Notes: generated from the letters alone by a model not told the origin. A stretch of DNA of 62,000 bases from Neocallimastix lanati (nom. inval.) (GCA_016946835.1 JACVTC010000134.1:152501-214500); one strand, 5' to 3'; shown: positions 25,959-38,656, numbered from the stretch's first letter. Program-made: numbers and translations.

Positions 25959-26680
25959 ATGTCGGAAATTGAAATTTCAAGTGATTCAACTTATACATAC
26001 GTCGTCAATATAGACGAAGATTATATGGAAACAAGTAAATTAATTGATAGTAATAACGGTAATGACTATGACACTATTAATAAATCATATTTTGAACAGC
26101 CTTCTTTAGAGAATTATATGCCAAGTTTTGGACATGTACATTATAGGTAAGAATAAATAAGAAATTTCATATATTAATCTAATTTAATATATTATTAAAT
26201 GAATTTCATTTGAAATGTGATTTCATGAAATTAAAAAAAAAAAGAAATAGTTTTAATTTTTTTTTTTTTTAAAAAAAAATAGAGAGTAGTGCATAATTAT
26301 ATTTTAAAAGATACAATAAATAAATAAATAAACAAAAATAAAAAAAAAAATTTCAGTAAATATATAATTAAGAAAAGTTAATATTAAATTTAAATATAAA
26401 AATTTGTGGGGAAACCAATAATTAGATTTTTTATTTATAAAAAAAAAATTTTTTTTTTTTTATAAACACGTTATAAAAACACTTATAGAAAAAAACATTG
26501 AAAATATATATCTATATATATTTAAAATATAGTAAAAAAGTGATATTTAAAAATAAGAATTAACTTGAAATTTCATTTTAAAATTTCATGAAATTCATTT
26601 TTATATTAAATTTTATATAATTTTAATTCAAAATAAATTTTTAAAATGAAATGGAATTTATAATAATATAAATAAAAATG

Positions 26681-26721
<41 letters not shown>

Positions 26722-27067
26722 CAGTAAGTTTATTTTTAAGAAAATTCAATATTAAGTTTAATTATAAAAATTTGTGGGGAAATTTATAATTAGTATACTT
26801 TTTAAAAAATAAAATTTTTTTAATAGAAACATTATAAAGCACTAATATAATAAAAATCTGAAAATACAATTTTTTTTTTTTAAAAAAGTAAAAAAAGTGA
26901 TATTTAAAAATAAGAAATATCTTGAAATTTCATTTTAAAATTTCATGAAATTCATAATAAATATTTAAAATGAATTTTATAATATTATCATTAAAATACT
27001 ATAGAACAAATTATTTTATAAAATTTTATGTTTTTGTAATAATTTATCATTAATAAGTACTTTTTAT

Positions 27068-27100
<33 letters not shown>

Positions 27101-28579
27101 GAAAAATAAAATAGTCAAAGAGCTCCATGGCTGAGAGCAGCTATTCTTGGTTTAAATGATGGATTAGTTTCAACCTCTTCTACAATGCTTGGTGTTGGTG
27201 GAGGAAGTAATAATAATGGTGCTATGTTTATAGCTGGTGTTGCAGCTTTAGTTGCTGGTTCTTTAGCTATGGCATGTGGTAATTATAATAAAAAATTATA
27301 TATTATTTTTAAAAATAACTTTTTTTTTTTTTAATTTTACAAATTTTCTAGTTATTAAAGTAATATCTTGAAAATTATTAAATAAAATTTTAATTTAAGT
27401 TTTTTTTTTTTTTTTTTTTTAAAAAAAAAGAAATATAAATTTAATTAGATATAATATATTAATATATATTAATATATCAATTAATATATTATTTATATAT
27501 TATAATATATAATATAATATAATATGATATTTTGATATTGTATTAATATATAAACTAATATAATATTAATATAGTATTAATATATTATGAATATATATTA
27601 TAATAAAATACAATTTTTTTTTATTTTTTTAAATTTAGTATTAAGATAAACAAAATTATTAATTAATATATATAAAATTTTATATATTATAGGTGAATAT
27701 GTTTCTGTATCATCACAAAAAGATGCTGAAGAAGCTGATTTAGCTAAAGAACGTGAAGAACATTTAAAAGGACCTTTAGTATGTTTATATTAATAAAATA
27801 TTTTTATATAATAAATTATAAAAAATTCAAAAAAAGGAAAGAAATGAAAAAAAAAATTATTGAATATTAATATTAATATTTATTTAATTATTTATTAATA
27901 GCATAGACAAAAGGAATTTGAAGAATTACGTGATATTTATATTAAAAAAGGTTTAACCCCTAAATTGGCGACTGAAGTTGCTCAACAATTAACTACAGAT
28001 GATATAGAAGAGGTTGTAAAAATTCATGCAAGAGATGAACTTGGTATAGATGTTAATGCATTAGCTAATCCTTTACAGGCTGGTATTGTTTCTGCTTTTA
28101 CATTCTTTTCAGGTGGTATTGTTCCTTTCTTATGTAAGTATTTTATAAAACATTACAAAGAAATTAAGGTTTCGATTTAATTTTAAAACAATTCTAATAA
28201 AATTTTTTTTTATTAAATAATTTTTTTGGTTATTATAATTTTTTTTTTTAATAATTAGCATGTTCATTCATAGATGATTTTAATTTAAGAGTTAGTGTTC
28301 TTTTTGTAGTATCATTATCATTATTAGTCTTGTTTGGGGCAATTGGTGCAATATTAGGTGGTGCTCCCATATTTAAGGTACGTTTTAAATTTTTTATATA
28401 TTAAAAAAAAAAAAAAAAAAACATTTATTAATATTAAAATTAATACTTAATTGGTCAATTTATTTACTAAAAATTTTTATATTATTGTTTAGGCTTCTTT
28501 AAGAGTTTTAATTGGTGGTGTTATCGCTATGGCTGGATCATTCGGCATTGGTAAACTTTTCAATGTTGACATACCATAA
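25959..28579 (+). CDS. Ccc1/VIT1-family vacuolar iron/manganese transporter (291 aa, six exons)
   Basis: Exons: 25959-26146, 27115-27278, 27693-27778, 27902-28133, 28259-28377, 28493-28579; all GT-AG, frame closes at 291 residues. The family moves Fe(II)/Mn(II) from cytosol into the vacuole in exchange for protons. Residues 1-62 are a hydrophilic, acidic N-terminus. TM1 carries the family signature LNDGLVSTSSTMLGVGGG, with TM2 GVAALVAGSLAMACGEYVSVSS. Then comes the cytosolic Glu-rich metal-binding segment (EEADLAKEREEHLKGP, HRQKEFEELRDIYIKKGL, DDIEEVVKIHARDELGID). Three C-terminal helices follow (GIVSAFTFFSGGIVPFL, VSVLFVVSLSLLVLFGAIGAILGGAP, ASLRVLIGGVIAMAGSFGIG). Length and order match the family. 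Intron 1 is unusually long (968 bases) and internally duplicated. Neighbour is a convergent apyrase gene. Confidence 0.95.
26352..26955 (+). repeat. Tandem duplication inside intron 1 of the Ccc1/VIT1 gene
   Basis: Two copies, 26352-26598 and 26720-26955, period about 368 bases. Shared blocks: TTCAGTAA, AAAAATTTGTGGGGAAA, AAAAAAGTGATATTTAAAAA and TTTCATTTTAAAATTTCATG, in the same order. Both begin with a TTCAG that resembles a splice acceptor. Confidence 0.85.
27279..27692 (+). other. Intron 2 of the Ccc1/VIT1 gene
   Basis: 414-base intron with T-runs and TAATATATTAATA-type short repeats at about 27450-27600. Nothing else seen. Confidence 0.85.
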
Positions 28580-29357
28580 AAAATCTTCAAATTTGTAAAT
28601 AATCAAATCAAAATATTTTTTCAGGATAAACGAAATATTATCTTAATTTTTATAACTATTATATCAATTATGAAATTAAATTATTATCTTATTTTTATTA
28701 ATAAATATTAATCAATATATTAATTATAAATATATGATTAATGAAAATATTATAATATATAGCGCATATAACAAAAACAAACAAAAAAAAAAAAAAAAGA
28801 AAAATTATAAATCAGAAATATTATTAATAATTTATATATATATTTATATGATATCATTAAATCTTTTAATTAGATTTAAATGATATATAAAGAAAATATA
28901 AATTATAAAGATATCTATAGATGATAATATTAAAATAATAATACTAAAAAAATATATATTAATATTATCAATGCATTTATAATTCTATTTTTTTTTTATA
29001 CATTTTTGAAAAAAACATCTATATCATAAATTATTTTTGCTATTTTCATTGTATATATATATTTTGTATTATAAAAATCTAAAATAAAAATTTTAATAAA
29101 CTTTTTTTTTAAAAAAAAAAAATTAAAACTTTAAAAATTTTAAAATTTTAATTTGGTGTTTATAATAATGTTTCATTAAAAATTAAAAACTTTTTTATTT
29201 ATTTATTTATTTAAAAGACAATATTAATCATTTTTTTAATCATTTGAATTTTATTATGATCTTATATATTATTAATGAAGTACAAATATGATTAATTATT
29301 GATAAATAATTGTAACAAAAAAAAAATTGTTCTTTAAAATTATGCTTAGAAATATAA

Positions 29358-29388
<31 letters not shown>

Positions 29389-30945
29389 ACCAGCAATAAT
29401 AATAGTAAATTATATATAATTAATTATTGATATTTTCTTAATAAATGATGATATAAAAAATAAGGAAATAATATAAGTATGAATTAAAAATACTCTATAA
29501 AATTAATTGAATATTTTTTATTTATATTTAAAAAAAAATTATATATAAAAAAATATTTAAAATATAAACCAATATTTTTAATTAAAATGCATTGATTACT
29601 TAGCATTTATACTCCATAACAAAATAGAGTTGTTAGCAAATGGAGATATTAAGGTTTCGTTTAGAATTTCTAGAATAGGAATTTAGTTTTTAACAATTTA
29701 AAAAAGTTAAATTATGAATCTATTTTATTAATACTATTTTACTTTTTATTATTATTATTATTATTATTATTTTTTTTTTTATTTTTATTTTTTTTTTGAT
29801 AACAGTAATTATTTTTATTATTTTAATTATATATTAAAAAAAAAAAAAAAAGTTCAATTTATTTCTTATTATTGTAAAAAATATATATATATATTTCATT
29901 TTTTATATTTTAGAAAAAATATAAATTAATCCTATTGTTATTTAATATGAATATTAATAATAAATTTATTAGACATTAATTATATAATCATTTATTTTAA
30001 TTTTTAATTATTTATTTATTTATTATAATATATATAAAAAATAAAAAAAAAAAAATAATTCTAATATTTAATTTATTTAATTAATAACTATAAATGTATT
30101 AATTTAATAATATTTTTAATATATGTATTATTAAAAGGATGATTTAAATTAAATCTTATTTATTCAATTATATGTATATTCAGTTATTTTTTTTTAAATA
30201 ATTAATTATATAAATTTATTATAAGTTTTTTTTTTTTTTTTATTAATAATTTCATAAGTACTTTCTATTATTTAAATTAAAAAAACTTCATAATAAAAAT
30301 ATCTTTTGGTATTGTATCTCTAATTTTGCATTTAAAAAAAAAAAAAAAAAAAGAATTATTTTTTAATATAATTTAAATATATTTATTTTATTTATTTATT
30401 ATTATTATTATTATCATAATAGATTTGTTATATGAAAAATAAATATATATATTTTTATAAGTTTTATTTATTTATTTATTTGTTGCTAGAAAAGCATATA
30501 TGAAATTTTTATATTATTTTTTCTTTTGTATTTTTTATTATCATTATTTATATATATATATATATATTTTTTTAATATATTGAATTATTAACTAAAAATT
30601 ATTTGATTTGATATTTCTATATTATAATTTATTTTTTAACTTTATCTATAAGTTATTATTAAATAAATAAATAAATAAATAAAAAAAAAAAAAAAAAAAG
30701 AGGAGGTTAATTTTTTATATTTATATATCTAATATTTTTTATAATGTATTATTTAATTTATTTATTTATTATATTTTATTTTCATGTTTTTTTTTATTCA
30801 TTATTAAATACTTTTTTGTCATTTTTATTATTATTATTATTACTTTTTTTTTTATATCTATAATTATATATATACTTATATATTTATATATGTATATCTA
30901 TGATTACTTTATATTTATATATATTTATATCTATTTTTAAATATT
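28580..30945. other. Convergent AT-rich intergenic region
   Basis: 3' flanks of the Ccc1/VIT1 gene (+) and the apyrase gene (-). Holds an (AAAT)n run at 29360-29390, many homopolymers and an imperfect hairpin at 29612-29645. No exon seen. Confidence 0.7.
29612..29645 (+). other. Imperfect hairpin CTCCATAACA...TGTT-AGCAA-ATGGAG
   Basis: A ten-base-pair stem with a five-base bulge (AGCAA) on one side and a nine-base loop. It sits in a less AT-rich stretch (29590-29690) with no reading frame. Function unknown. Confidence 0.4.
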
Positions 30946-33900
30946 TTAATTTATTGAAAGTAATTGATTTTCATTATTATCTTCAATAACATCTCCTAGA
31001 ATGCCTTCTATATCATTCATTTCTTCTTCAAAATGTGAATTTGTGGAGATGGTTTCGTTTTCATTGTATATACCATCATTATTTATATAGGTTTCCATAT
31101 TATCAATACTACTGTTAGGATCTTGTGTATAAATTTCATTTAATGGTACCTCTTCTGGTTGTGCTTCATGTGGCATATTCTTTCTTTGACGGTATAGCGC
31201 AATACCAGCTACAGCGATAAGAGCTAACGCTGAGGCAGATAAACTATAGGATGTGGATATAAAGTTTGAGGAGATAGAGGCTGCCGTTGAGGAGGAAGAA
31301 TTTGGATCAAATTCTGAGATTGTACCACTGATCTGTTTTATAAGTGCTCCTAACGCCCATGAAGCTTCTGTACCATTAATATAGGCAATGGTGGTAAAAG
31401 GTATTGCTTCATTATCCTCTTTTGGAATTTTATAACCTTTATGAATAATATTTTCTATGTAGGCACTACGAAAACAATTTAAAGCTAAATCATATGGCTT
31501 TCTTAAATCTGGGTATTTACCTTCATTATAATCATTGAGATGAACAGACCATTCAGTTTGACAGAATTCTCTAGAAGATTTTAAAAAATTGTCATAGTCA
31601 TAGAGACCTGCTTGATGATATACATTGACAACATCCCAATATTTACCAATGGCAACAAATTTATCATCATCAAATGCAGTATATGGACTATATATATTAT
31701 TGAATAGACAAGAATCTGAAGTACATTGTATGGTTGAATTTAATAATGGGAAAACATCTTTTACACACTCATCATATTTACCTACTCCTTTAATAATTAT
31801 ATTTTCTTCCATAAAGCTACCTTCTTCTTCTCCATACATAGCTACATAATTTAATGGTCCAATTAAATCTTGACGACCGTTGACTGGAAGACATGGATCT
31901 TCCCATATAATTTTTCCTTTTTCTTCTTCTGGAGTTTTCTCCATTTCTTTATTTGATGAATCTGTATTAGTATTATTTGATTGATCAATTTTTGATTCAG
32001 AAGGTTGCTTTTCTTGTTCATTTTCTTCTTCATTTATATCATCTTCATCATTTGGATCTTTGTCAGTTTCTACAATATCCTTATATTTTGTAAGTGTTTC
32101 AGATATTATTTCAGTTTCACTTTCAGTTTCTGTCTCTGCTTTAGCTTTGGGTTCTCTTTTAAAAAGTTTATTAGTATTAATTTTTTTTTCTTCTAATAAT
32201 TTTTTATATTCTTTATCTTTTCTTTTTTTATCAAGGAAGGCTTCTAAATATCTTCTTCTAGTTTCATTAACACCGTATTGAAGGAAAGTAATAACGAATA
32301 TATTGAAATTTAAGGTATCTCCATATAAATTATTTATATTTAATGCAATTATATTTTTATCGCTTTTATTAGCTTTAGCATTTTCTAAGGCATTAACAGA
32401 TTGACCATTAATTTTTACTTTTCTATCCAATTCAAATGCAATCTGTGTTGATGCTCCGCCCATATCTACAAAATTATAGGTTTCTCTTTCATTAGTTTCT
32501 TCATCAACAGAGAAACCATGCTCCAAATAATTCGTTGATATCCATCCAAATAAACCTTCTTCTTCTCCAGTAATAACTCTAATATTTGTTTCTTTATCCT
32601 TAATTTTAAATTTATAGTTATCTTTCATGTAAAGATATATTTCATTTAAGATATCTTGTTGTTGCTCTTCCGTTAAAAGTCTCATACCAGCGGTTGCAAA
32701 TAAATACACTTCAGTATCAGTATATTTATCACTTGGAACAATTGATTCAGCATAATCCATTAAAATTTTGACATGATTTGGTCCTATTTCTTTTGCACGA
32801 CCTGCGTATGTTGAAATTCCTTTTTATTTATTTATTTATTAATAATAATGTTGTTTAAAAATAATTATAATATATACATAAAGTGATAATAGTTATTATA
32901 ATAATAATATATGATAATGAAAATTTTTATTAATAAATAATAAAAATTAATATATATTTATTTTTTATATATAAAAAAAAAAAAAATAACGCATAATAAA
33001 AATATTATTTTATTAATTATTTTCATTTACAAATAAAATACCAAATTAATAATAATAAAAAATACATTAAATTTGGATTTTAAAATTTATAGAAATTTGA
33101 TGAATTATAACAATTAATTTTTGATTTTAAAGATTTCTATATTATTATTTGATTTAATAAACTAAAATTTATTAATATAACGATATAATTTGAATTATAA
33201 AATTATTATTATTATTATTATTTATATTAATTTACTTATAAATAAAAAAAAAAATTGATTTTAAGATTGTATTAATATAGTAAAAATAAATTTTGAATTA
33301 TTAATTATAAAGTCGCAAATTAAATTACATTCTTATTATTTATAACCGTTTTAGAATCATTTATGTAATATATAAATATATTTAAAATTTAATTCATTAA
33401 TTTGAAATTTATGAATTTTAAGAAATTTAATGATTTTTATGTTCAAAAAAACTAAAAATTCTTATTTATTATAATGAATTTTAATAATTAATTTTTAAAA
33501 ATTTACGAATTTTAAGAAATTTATTGATTGATATTCAAAAATTAAAAATTCTTATTATATATACTTTTGATAATTAATTTTTTAAAAGTGATACTTTGAG
33601 ATATTTTTAATTTATTTAATTATTTATCTTTGTTTTATTTATTCGAATAATAATTTTATAATATAATTTAAAATTTATTATATGCCGACTTTTAAATATT
33701 ATTTTTTGATATATTTATTATATATATATATATATATATATTTAACTATATTTTCATTTAAAATTGTATTTAAATTTAATTTATTCTTTTTGTTCTTCTC
33801 TTGTATTTGATTTTCTTTTTATTATTTTTTTTTTATACCTTCTTCAATTTTTAACTGAGCATCAAAATCATCCGTTGAAGAACCTTGTTTTATAACAGGT

Positions 33901-34094
33901 AAACCATCACTAGTTATAAAATCTTGATATTTATCCCCTTCATTATTATTTATTTTTTCCATTAAAAAATTGGTATCAATCCAAGAATAAATTTGAATTC
34001 TCGAACCCGAACTACCAGCATCAATAACTATACCATATTTTAATTGTTTTTGTAATTCTGGGCTTAAATTTTCCAGTTGACGTCTTGAAATCAT
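30946..34094 (-). CDS. GDA1/CD39-family apyrase (nucleoside di/triphosphatase), Ynd1-like (709 aa, two exons)
   Basis: Exons, minus strand: 34094-33839 and 32819-30946, joined across a 1019-base GT-AG intron; the junction recreates the family's EEGISTYAGR. All apyrase conserved regions are present: ACR1 IVIDAGSSGSRIQIYSW (about 22-38), ACR2 LFATAGMRLL (about 125), ACR3 VITGEEEGLFGWISTNYL (about 167-184), ACR4 FVDMGGASTQIAFE (about 202) and ACR5 ASWALGALI (about 569). A membrane helix lies near 609-630 followed by RQRKN and an acidic tail. There is no N-terminal signal or anchor, as in yeast Ynd1 and unlike Gda1, so the topology is a lumenal catalytic domain with a C-terminal anchor. Such Golgi enzymes remove GDP/UDP released in glycosylation. 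Odd: an acidic and Lys-rich insertion of about 110 residues (about 280-392) between ACR4 and ACR5. Confidence 0.94.
32820..33838 (-). other. Long apyrase intron with internal tandem duplication
   Basis: The 1019-base intron contains a roughly 95-base duplication: 33403-33495 and 33497-33582 share TTATGAATTTTAAGAAATTT-like sequence, TTCAAAAA..TAAAAATTCTTAT and TTTTRATAATTAATTTTT. Also (TAT)n runs near 33205 and 33720. Confidence 0.8.
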
Positions 34095-36020
34095 TTTTAT
34101 TTTTATCTATATATTTTCTATTTATTTATTTATTATTTTATTTTTCCTAATTTTATTTAATTTAATTATTTGTTATAATTAATAAAGCAAAACTATTACT
34201 ATTTTTTTTTTAAAAAAAAAAAATAAAAAAGGAATAAGAAAAAAGAAACCACAATTTTAAATTAAATAAAATTTCAAGAAAAAAAAATGAAGTAACTAAA
34301 TTCTAAATATGGTTAATAAAATAACAATAGATAATAAATAAAGGAGGAAATTTTTTTTTATTTTTTTTTTTTTTTTATTTAATAATATATATAATTTATT
34401 TCGATTTTTTAATTTTTTTTTGACATAAATTTATTTATTTTAATGAGCTATTCATTTATTTACAATCTAGTAATATTATTTAAATTATATTTATTAGTAC
34501 ATTTATTAAACCAAAATCTTTAAAATATTGAACAAATAAAATTTAAATTTGAATTAAAAATTTTTTTTTTTCAAATTTAAATATTATTAATTAGTTCTGT
34601 AAATCTAGAATATAATTAATATTCAGTAGGTATACAAATATCCCCTATTTTCTTTTAAAATATCATAAAAGTATGAAATATACATATATCTATGTATTAA
34701 TCATATGATAATATTTAAAAAACAATTATTTGTGAATTCTAAAAGTTTTTACTATTATTTTTATTTTTATTTTTATTTTATTATTTTTTTTAATAGAATA
34801 TTAATTTAGAACTTTTTATCAAGTAATTTTATAAATTTATTGTATTTTATACAAATTTCAAATTTTAAGAATTATTTTACAATTTTCATCTTTTTAATTA
34901 AGTACTTAATTTATTCATATTTTTAATAATATATATATATATTTTTTTTAATTTATGTATATATCTAATAAATAATTATAATAATACATATATCTATGTA
35001 TAATACACGTGTAATAATATTAACATAAATTAATAGAAATTGGAAGAAATTAATACTTTTAAAATTAATTTTATAAATTTATTTTATTTTATTTTATTTT
35101 ATTTTTTTATAAAATGCTGGTTTAGAAATATTTTATTTTTTAATTTACTAAATTTATTTAATTTTATAATAAATTCAAAAATTTAAATTTTTTACAATTC
35201 ATCTTTTTTATTATGTAGTTCTTTTATTCATATTTTTAATAATACATAAATTTATCTATTTTTAATTTATGTATAACTCTGATAAATAATGTTAAAGTAC
35301 ATATATTTACGTGTTATTATATTATTATTAACATTATTGAAATTTATTTATTTATTGTTTTATTGTTTTATCTATTTTTTTTCATCAATAATGTTGATTT
35401 GTAAATATTTTATTTCTCAATTTACTAAATTTGTTGAATTGTGAAAAAAAAAAAAAAATAGTATATTTATAATAAAAAATGACAATTCATCTTTTTTATT
35501 AAATAGTTTTTCAAATGATTTAAAATTTATAATTTCTAGTAAATTTTATTTTACATATTTTTATAATAAAATTCATATATTTAAAAATTATTTCACGTGA
35601 TATGTTATAATTATCATTAGAACTGTAATTGAAACTATGAAAGAAATTCTTCCAAAAACAATTCAATAAATTTAGTTTTTTTTTTTTTTTTTTTTTTTTT
35701 TCTTCCTTTTTTTTTATTATAATGTTAATTTTATAACTTTTTATCAAGTAATTTTATAAAATTATTGTATTTTATATTTTATACAAATTTCAAATTTCAA
35801 AAAATATTTTACAATTTTCATCTTTTTAATTAGGTAGTTCATTTATTCATATTTTTAATAATATATATATATATATATTTTTTTTTTGAATTTATGTATA
35901 TCACCAATGAATAATTACTATTATACATATATCTATGTATAATTCACGTGTTATATTATTAACATAAATATATAGAAGAAATTTATTTAAAAATAATTAT
36001 TTAACAATTTTCCTAACACC
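34095..36020. other. AT-rich region, 5' flank of apyrase plus repeat array
   Basis: No exon seen. The first 500 bases must hold the apyrase promoter. From about 34600 to 35990 a degenerate repeat array (separate entry) runs up to the gene remnant at 36021. Confidence 0.7.
34600..35990. repeat. Degenerate repeat array with ACGTG/CACGTG cores
   Basis: Three to four diverged units. Shared order: ACTTTTTATCAAGTAATTTT; TTTATACAAATTTCAAATT; TTTTACAATTTTCATCTTTT; TTATTCATATTTTTAATAATA; TTTATGTATAT; CATATATCTATGTATAAT; CACGTG. Clear copies: about 34800-35050, 35110-35350 (more diverged, TTACGTG) and 35730-35990. A fragment with TTTCACGTGATATG lies at 35590-35610 and a partial copy at about 34660-34720. 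Confidence 0.7.
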
Positions 36021-36446
36021 AGGAAGGCTGTTAAATATCTATTAGTTGATGAACAATCTACTTCTGATATACCAATTATTGATTCAGAATTTCCTTTTTC
36101 ACTTTCAAAACAATTAATGGCATGGGTGGTGGTGGTCTTGATGCTCTTTCACATCCTATGGTTTTTTTTAATGGAAACCGATTTTACGAAACCATACCCA
36201 TTTCGTTCGATGAAGCTTATCTTTGAATCCTTTATCAACAGCACATGTTAATGGTAAGGACATTGAAACTCTTGAAAAAATGTATAATGTCTAAACCATA
36301 TCAGGTATGGCCTACGCTAATGCCCTTCCTTGGGGTTGGCCAGTTTATTGCGAATCAACTTGGTTCAATGTACAACATTCTACATGATCTTGTGAATGGA
36401 TTACTTCTTCTTTCACAAGAAGTTAAATTCAATGTCATCAATTCTC

Positions 36447-36487
<41 letters not shown>

Positions 36488-36595
36488 GAATCTGTTCAAA
36501 ATGTAAGTATCCTCATAAATAAAAATGTAATTATTCAGAAATTGCAGAAATTTTATTCTTTAACACCTAATCCAAGTTATGAAGATGACCGATGA
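36021..36595 (+). pseudogene. Broken gene remnant, family not recognised
   Basis: Much richer in G and C than its surroundings and clearly once coding, but split over three frames. Frame 1 piece begins RKAVKYLLVDEQSTSDIPII. A shift near 36120 leads to GGGGLDALSHPMVFFNGNRF, ending at TGA 36224. A further shift gives LNPLSTAHVNGKDIETLEKM, stop TAA 36292, then SGMAYANALPWGWPVYCEST, stop near 36388. A 37-base A-run at about 36448 interrupts it. GTAAGT at 36503 and CAG at 36545 look like a surviving intron, and TPNPSYEDDR leads to TGA. The region before 36021 resembles an acceptor (CCTAACACCAG). So it is probably an unprocessed, decayed duplicate. The protein family is not recognised. Confidence 0.75.
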
Positions 36596-36652
36596 TGAAA
36601 AAAAAAGTTTAATATTTAATTCAATTAGAATATAATAATATTTCAAATAATA

Positions 36653-36979
36653 ATTTGAAATAAAAGTAATATTCAAAATAAAGTGTATAAAAAAATTCAG
36701 AAAAAAGTTCATATGCCACGAACCTCACCTCCAGGTTGTAAGATTTCTATTTTAAAAGGAATTCTTATTTTGGATTAGAGTTTGAACTACCTATTCTGAA
36801 AGAAATTATGGTCTTCTACCTTCAGAGGCATTGATCCTGCTAGTCTCTCTTAATGCATTTTCGGCGTTGACGCTCCTGGTTAGTTTGCATTTATACCGTA
36901 GTAATAGCAACCCTTGTCGAATACTAGTCCTAGACATAATTTCTGTAAAGAGAGCCTCAGATCACACAAAGAATGGCGT
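36653..36979 (+). repeat. Dispersed repeat, copy 2 (longer)
   Basis: Aligns with 13297-13510 and extends about 90 bases further, through GTTAGTTTGCATTTATACCG and CTAGTCCTAGACATAATTTC to AGAATGGCGTT. Begins about 60 bases after the gene remnant. Several frames carry stops. Possibly a decayed gene tail or mobile-element fragment. Confidence 0.75.
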
Positions 36980-37440
36980 TAAAATTAATATAGAAAATAA
37001 TATATTGAATAGTAAAAATACTAAAAGTATAATTAATTAAAAAAAAAAAAAAAATTAATAATACTTAAAAAAACTAATAAAATTTTTTTTGATTTTTTTG
37101 ATTTATAGCTTTATTGATTCTGGTGACATTGAATTTTTTTTTTTTTTTTTTTCGAAAACTATTTTAAGTCACACATCTATTATCATTATTTTTGTTGTTT
37201 AATAATTAAAATTTTTATATATATAAATAATTATCAGTTTCAGTTATATATAAGTTGATGGTGCTCGTGATGAGAGAGGAATAACCTTAACAAAACACAT
37301 TTAAAAAAATATTAAGTTTTTATTATTATTTATTTATTTATTTTTTTTATTATTTATTTTTTTAAAAATATTTTTTTAATTATTATTTTAATAAAAAATA
37401 AAAATCATATTAAAAATTTACTTTTTTTAATATATGTAAT

Positions 37441-37484
<44 letters not shown>

Positions 37485-37803
37485 ATAATAATAAAAAAAA
37501 AATATAACATTAATATTGTTTTTATATTATTATTATGTATAACAAAAAAACGATTCACAGAATTTTATATATTAAAATCTTTTAAATTAAAATGATAATA
37601 ATAATATAATGTAAAAAAAATTTATTAATCAAAGTTTTTTTTAAATATTTTTGTGCTGTGAAAGAATGAATAAATAAAGTTAGATCCTTTTTTTTTTTTT
37701 TTTTTTTCATTCATATTATTTAATTGGGTTTCTATTAACTAATATTAATTAATTAATATTAATATAACTACATAAATATTTCCCAAAAAACAAAAACTAA
37801 AAC

Positions 37804-37852
<49 letters not shown>

Positions 37853-38085
37853 ATATTAAATATTACATTTTTAATAATAATATATATATATATATATATT
37901 TTTAAATAATTTTCTACTAATTCTTTTTCACTAATTAAATTTTTTATTTTCTGATTTTCTTTCTTTTTTTTCTTCTTAATTTTACTAATTTTTTATTTTT
38001 TACTTATTATTATTACTTCTTTCTAGTTATTTGTATTTGAAAATAATATAAATTTTATCATTTAAAATGAAATTTATTTTATTTC

Positions 38086-38122
<37 letters not shown>

Positions 38123-38656
38123 TTTTTAATTTTAAAAAAAGTTTTAATATTAATATTATTTATTTAAATGTAATTAATGTTCGAAAAAAACACTTTAAAA
38201 AAAAAATAATTAATTAGAGGATAGTTATTTATATATGAAAAAAAAATTAACATATTATTTTTTTTTTTTAAATAAATAAATTAATTTATAATTATAATTA
38301 ATAATTTTAATAAAATTATTATCATTATTATTATTAAAAAAATATTGCTGATTTCGTTTTGTTTCGTTTCGAATTGGGTTGGCTTGGTTTGATTTTTTCG
38401 TAAATAATCAGTTATGTATTAATTTCCGTTTTGTTATGATTATTATTATAATTATTATTTTTTTATTATCTTTTAAATTTTTTTTTTTATATTTATTTTT
38501 TTTGTTTTTTGTTTTTTATTAATATTAATATTTGTTATTTTTTTTGTTAAATATGTATATATATAAATATATTTAATGTTTTTATTATTACTATTATTAT
38601 TTTTTTTTTTTAATTTTTTTTTTTTTTATTTTTTTTTATTTTTTTTTAACTAAAAT
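36980..38656. other. AT-rich intergenic region
   Basis: Holds very long T- and A-runs (37443-37483, 37807-37844, 38088-38120) and, at 38345-38440, a stretch with repeated CGTTTYGTTT and TTGGGTTGGCTTGG-like sequence, on the 3' side of the CBS/PB1 gene and perhaps in its untranslated region. No exon seen. Confidence 0.7.

Noticed and set aside
34600-35990. Reading the CACGTG array as a centromere
   Set aside because: CACGTG alone is too common a factor site, no CDEIII-like or kinetochore evidence exists, and genes lie close by.
36448-36484. Poly(A) tail proving that the remnant is a processed retrocopy
   Set aside because: The A-run lies inside the remnant, an intron-like segment follows it, and A-runs this long are common throughout the window.
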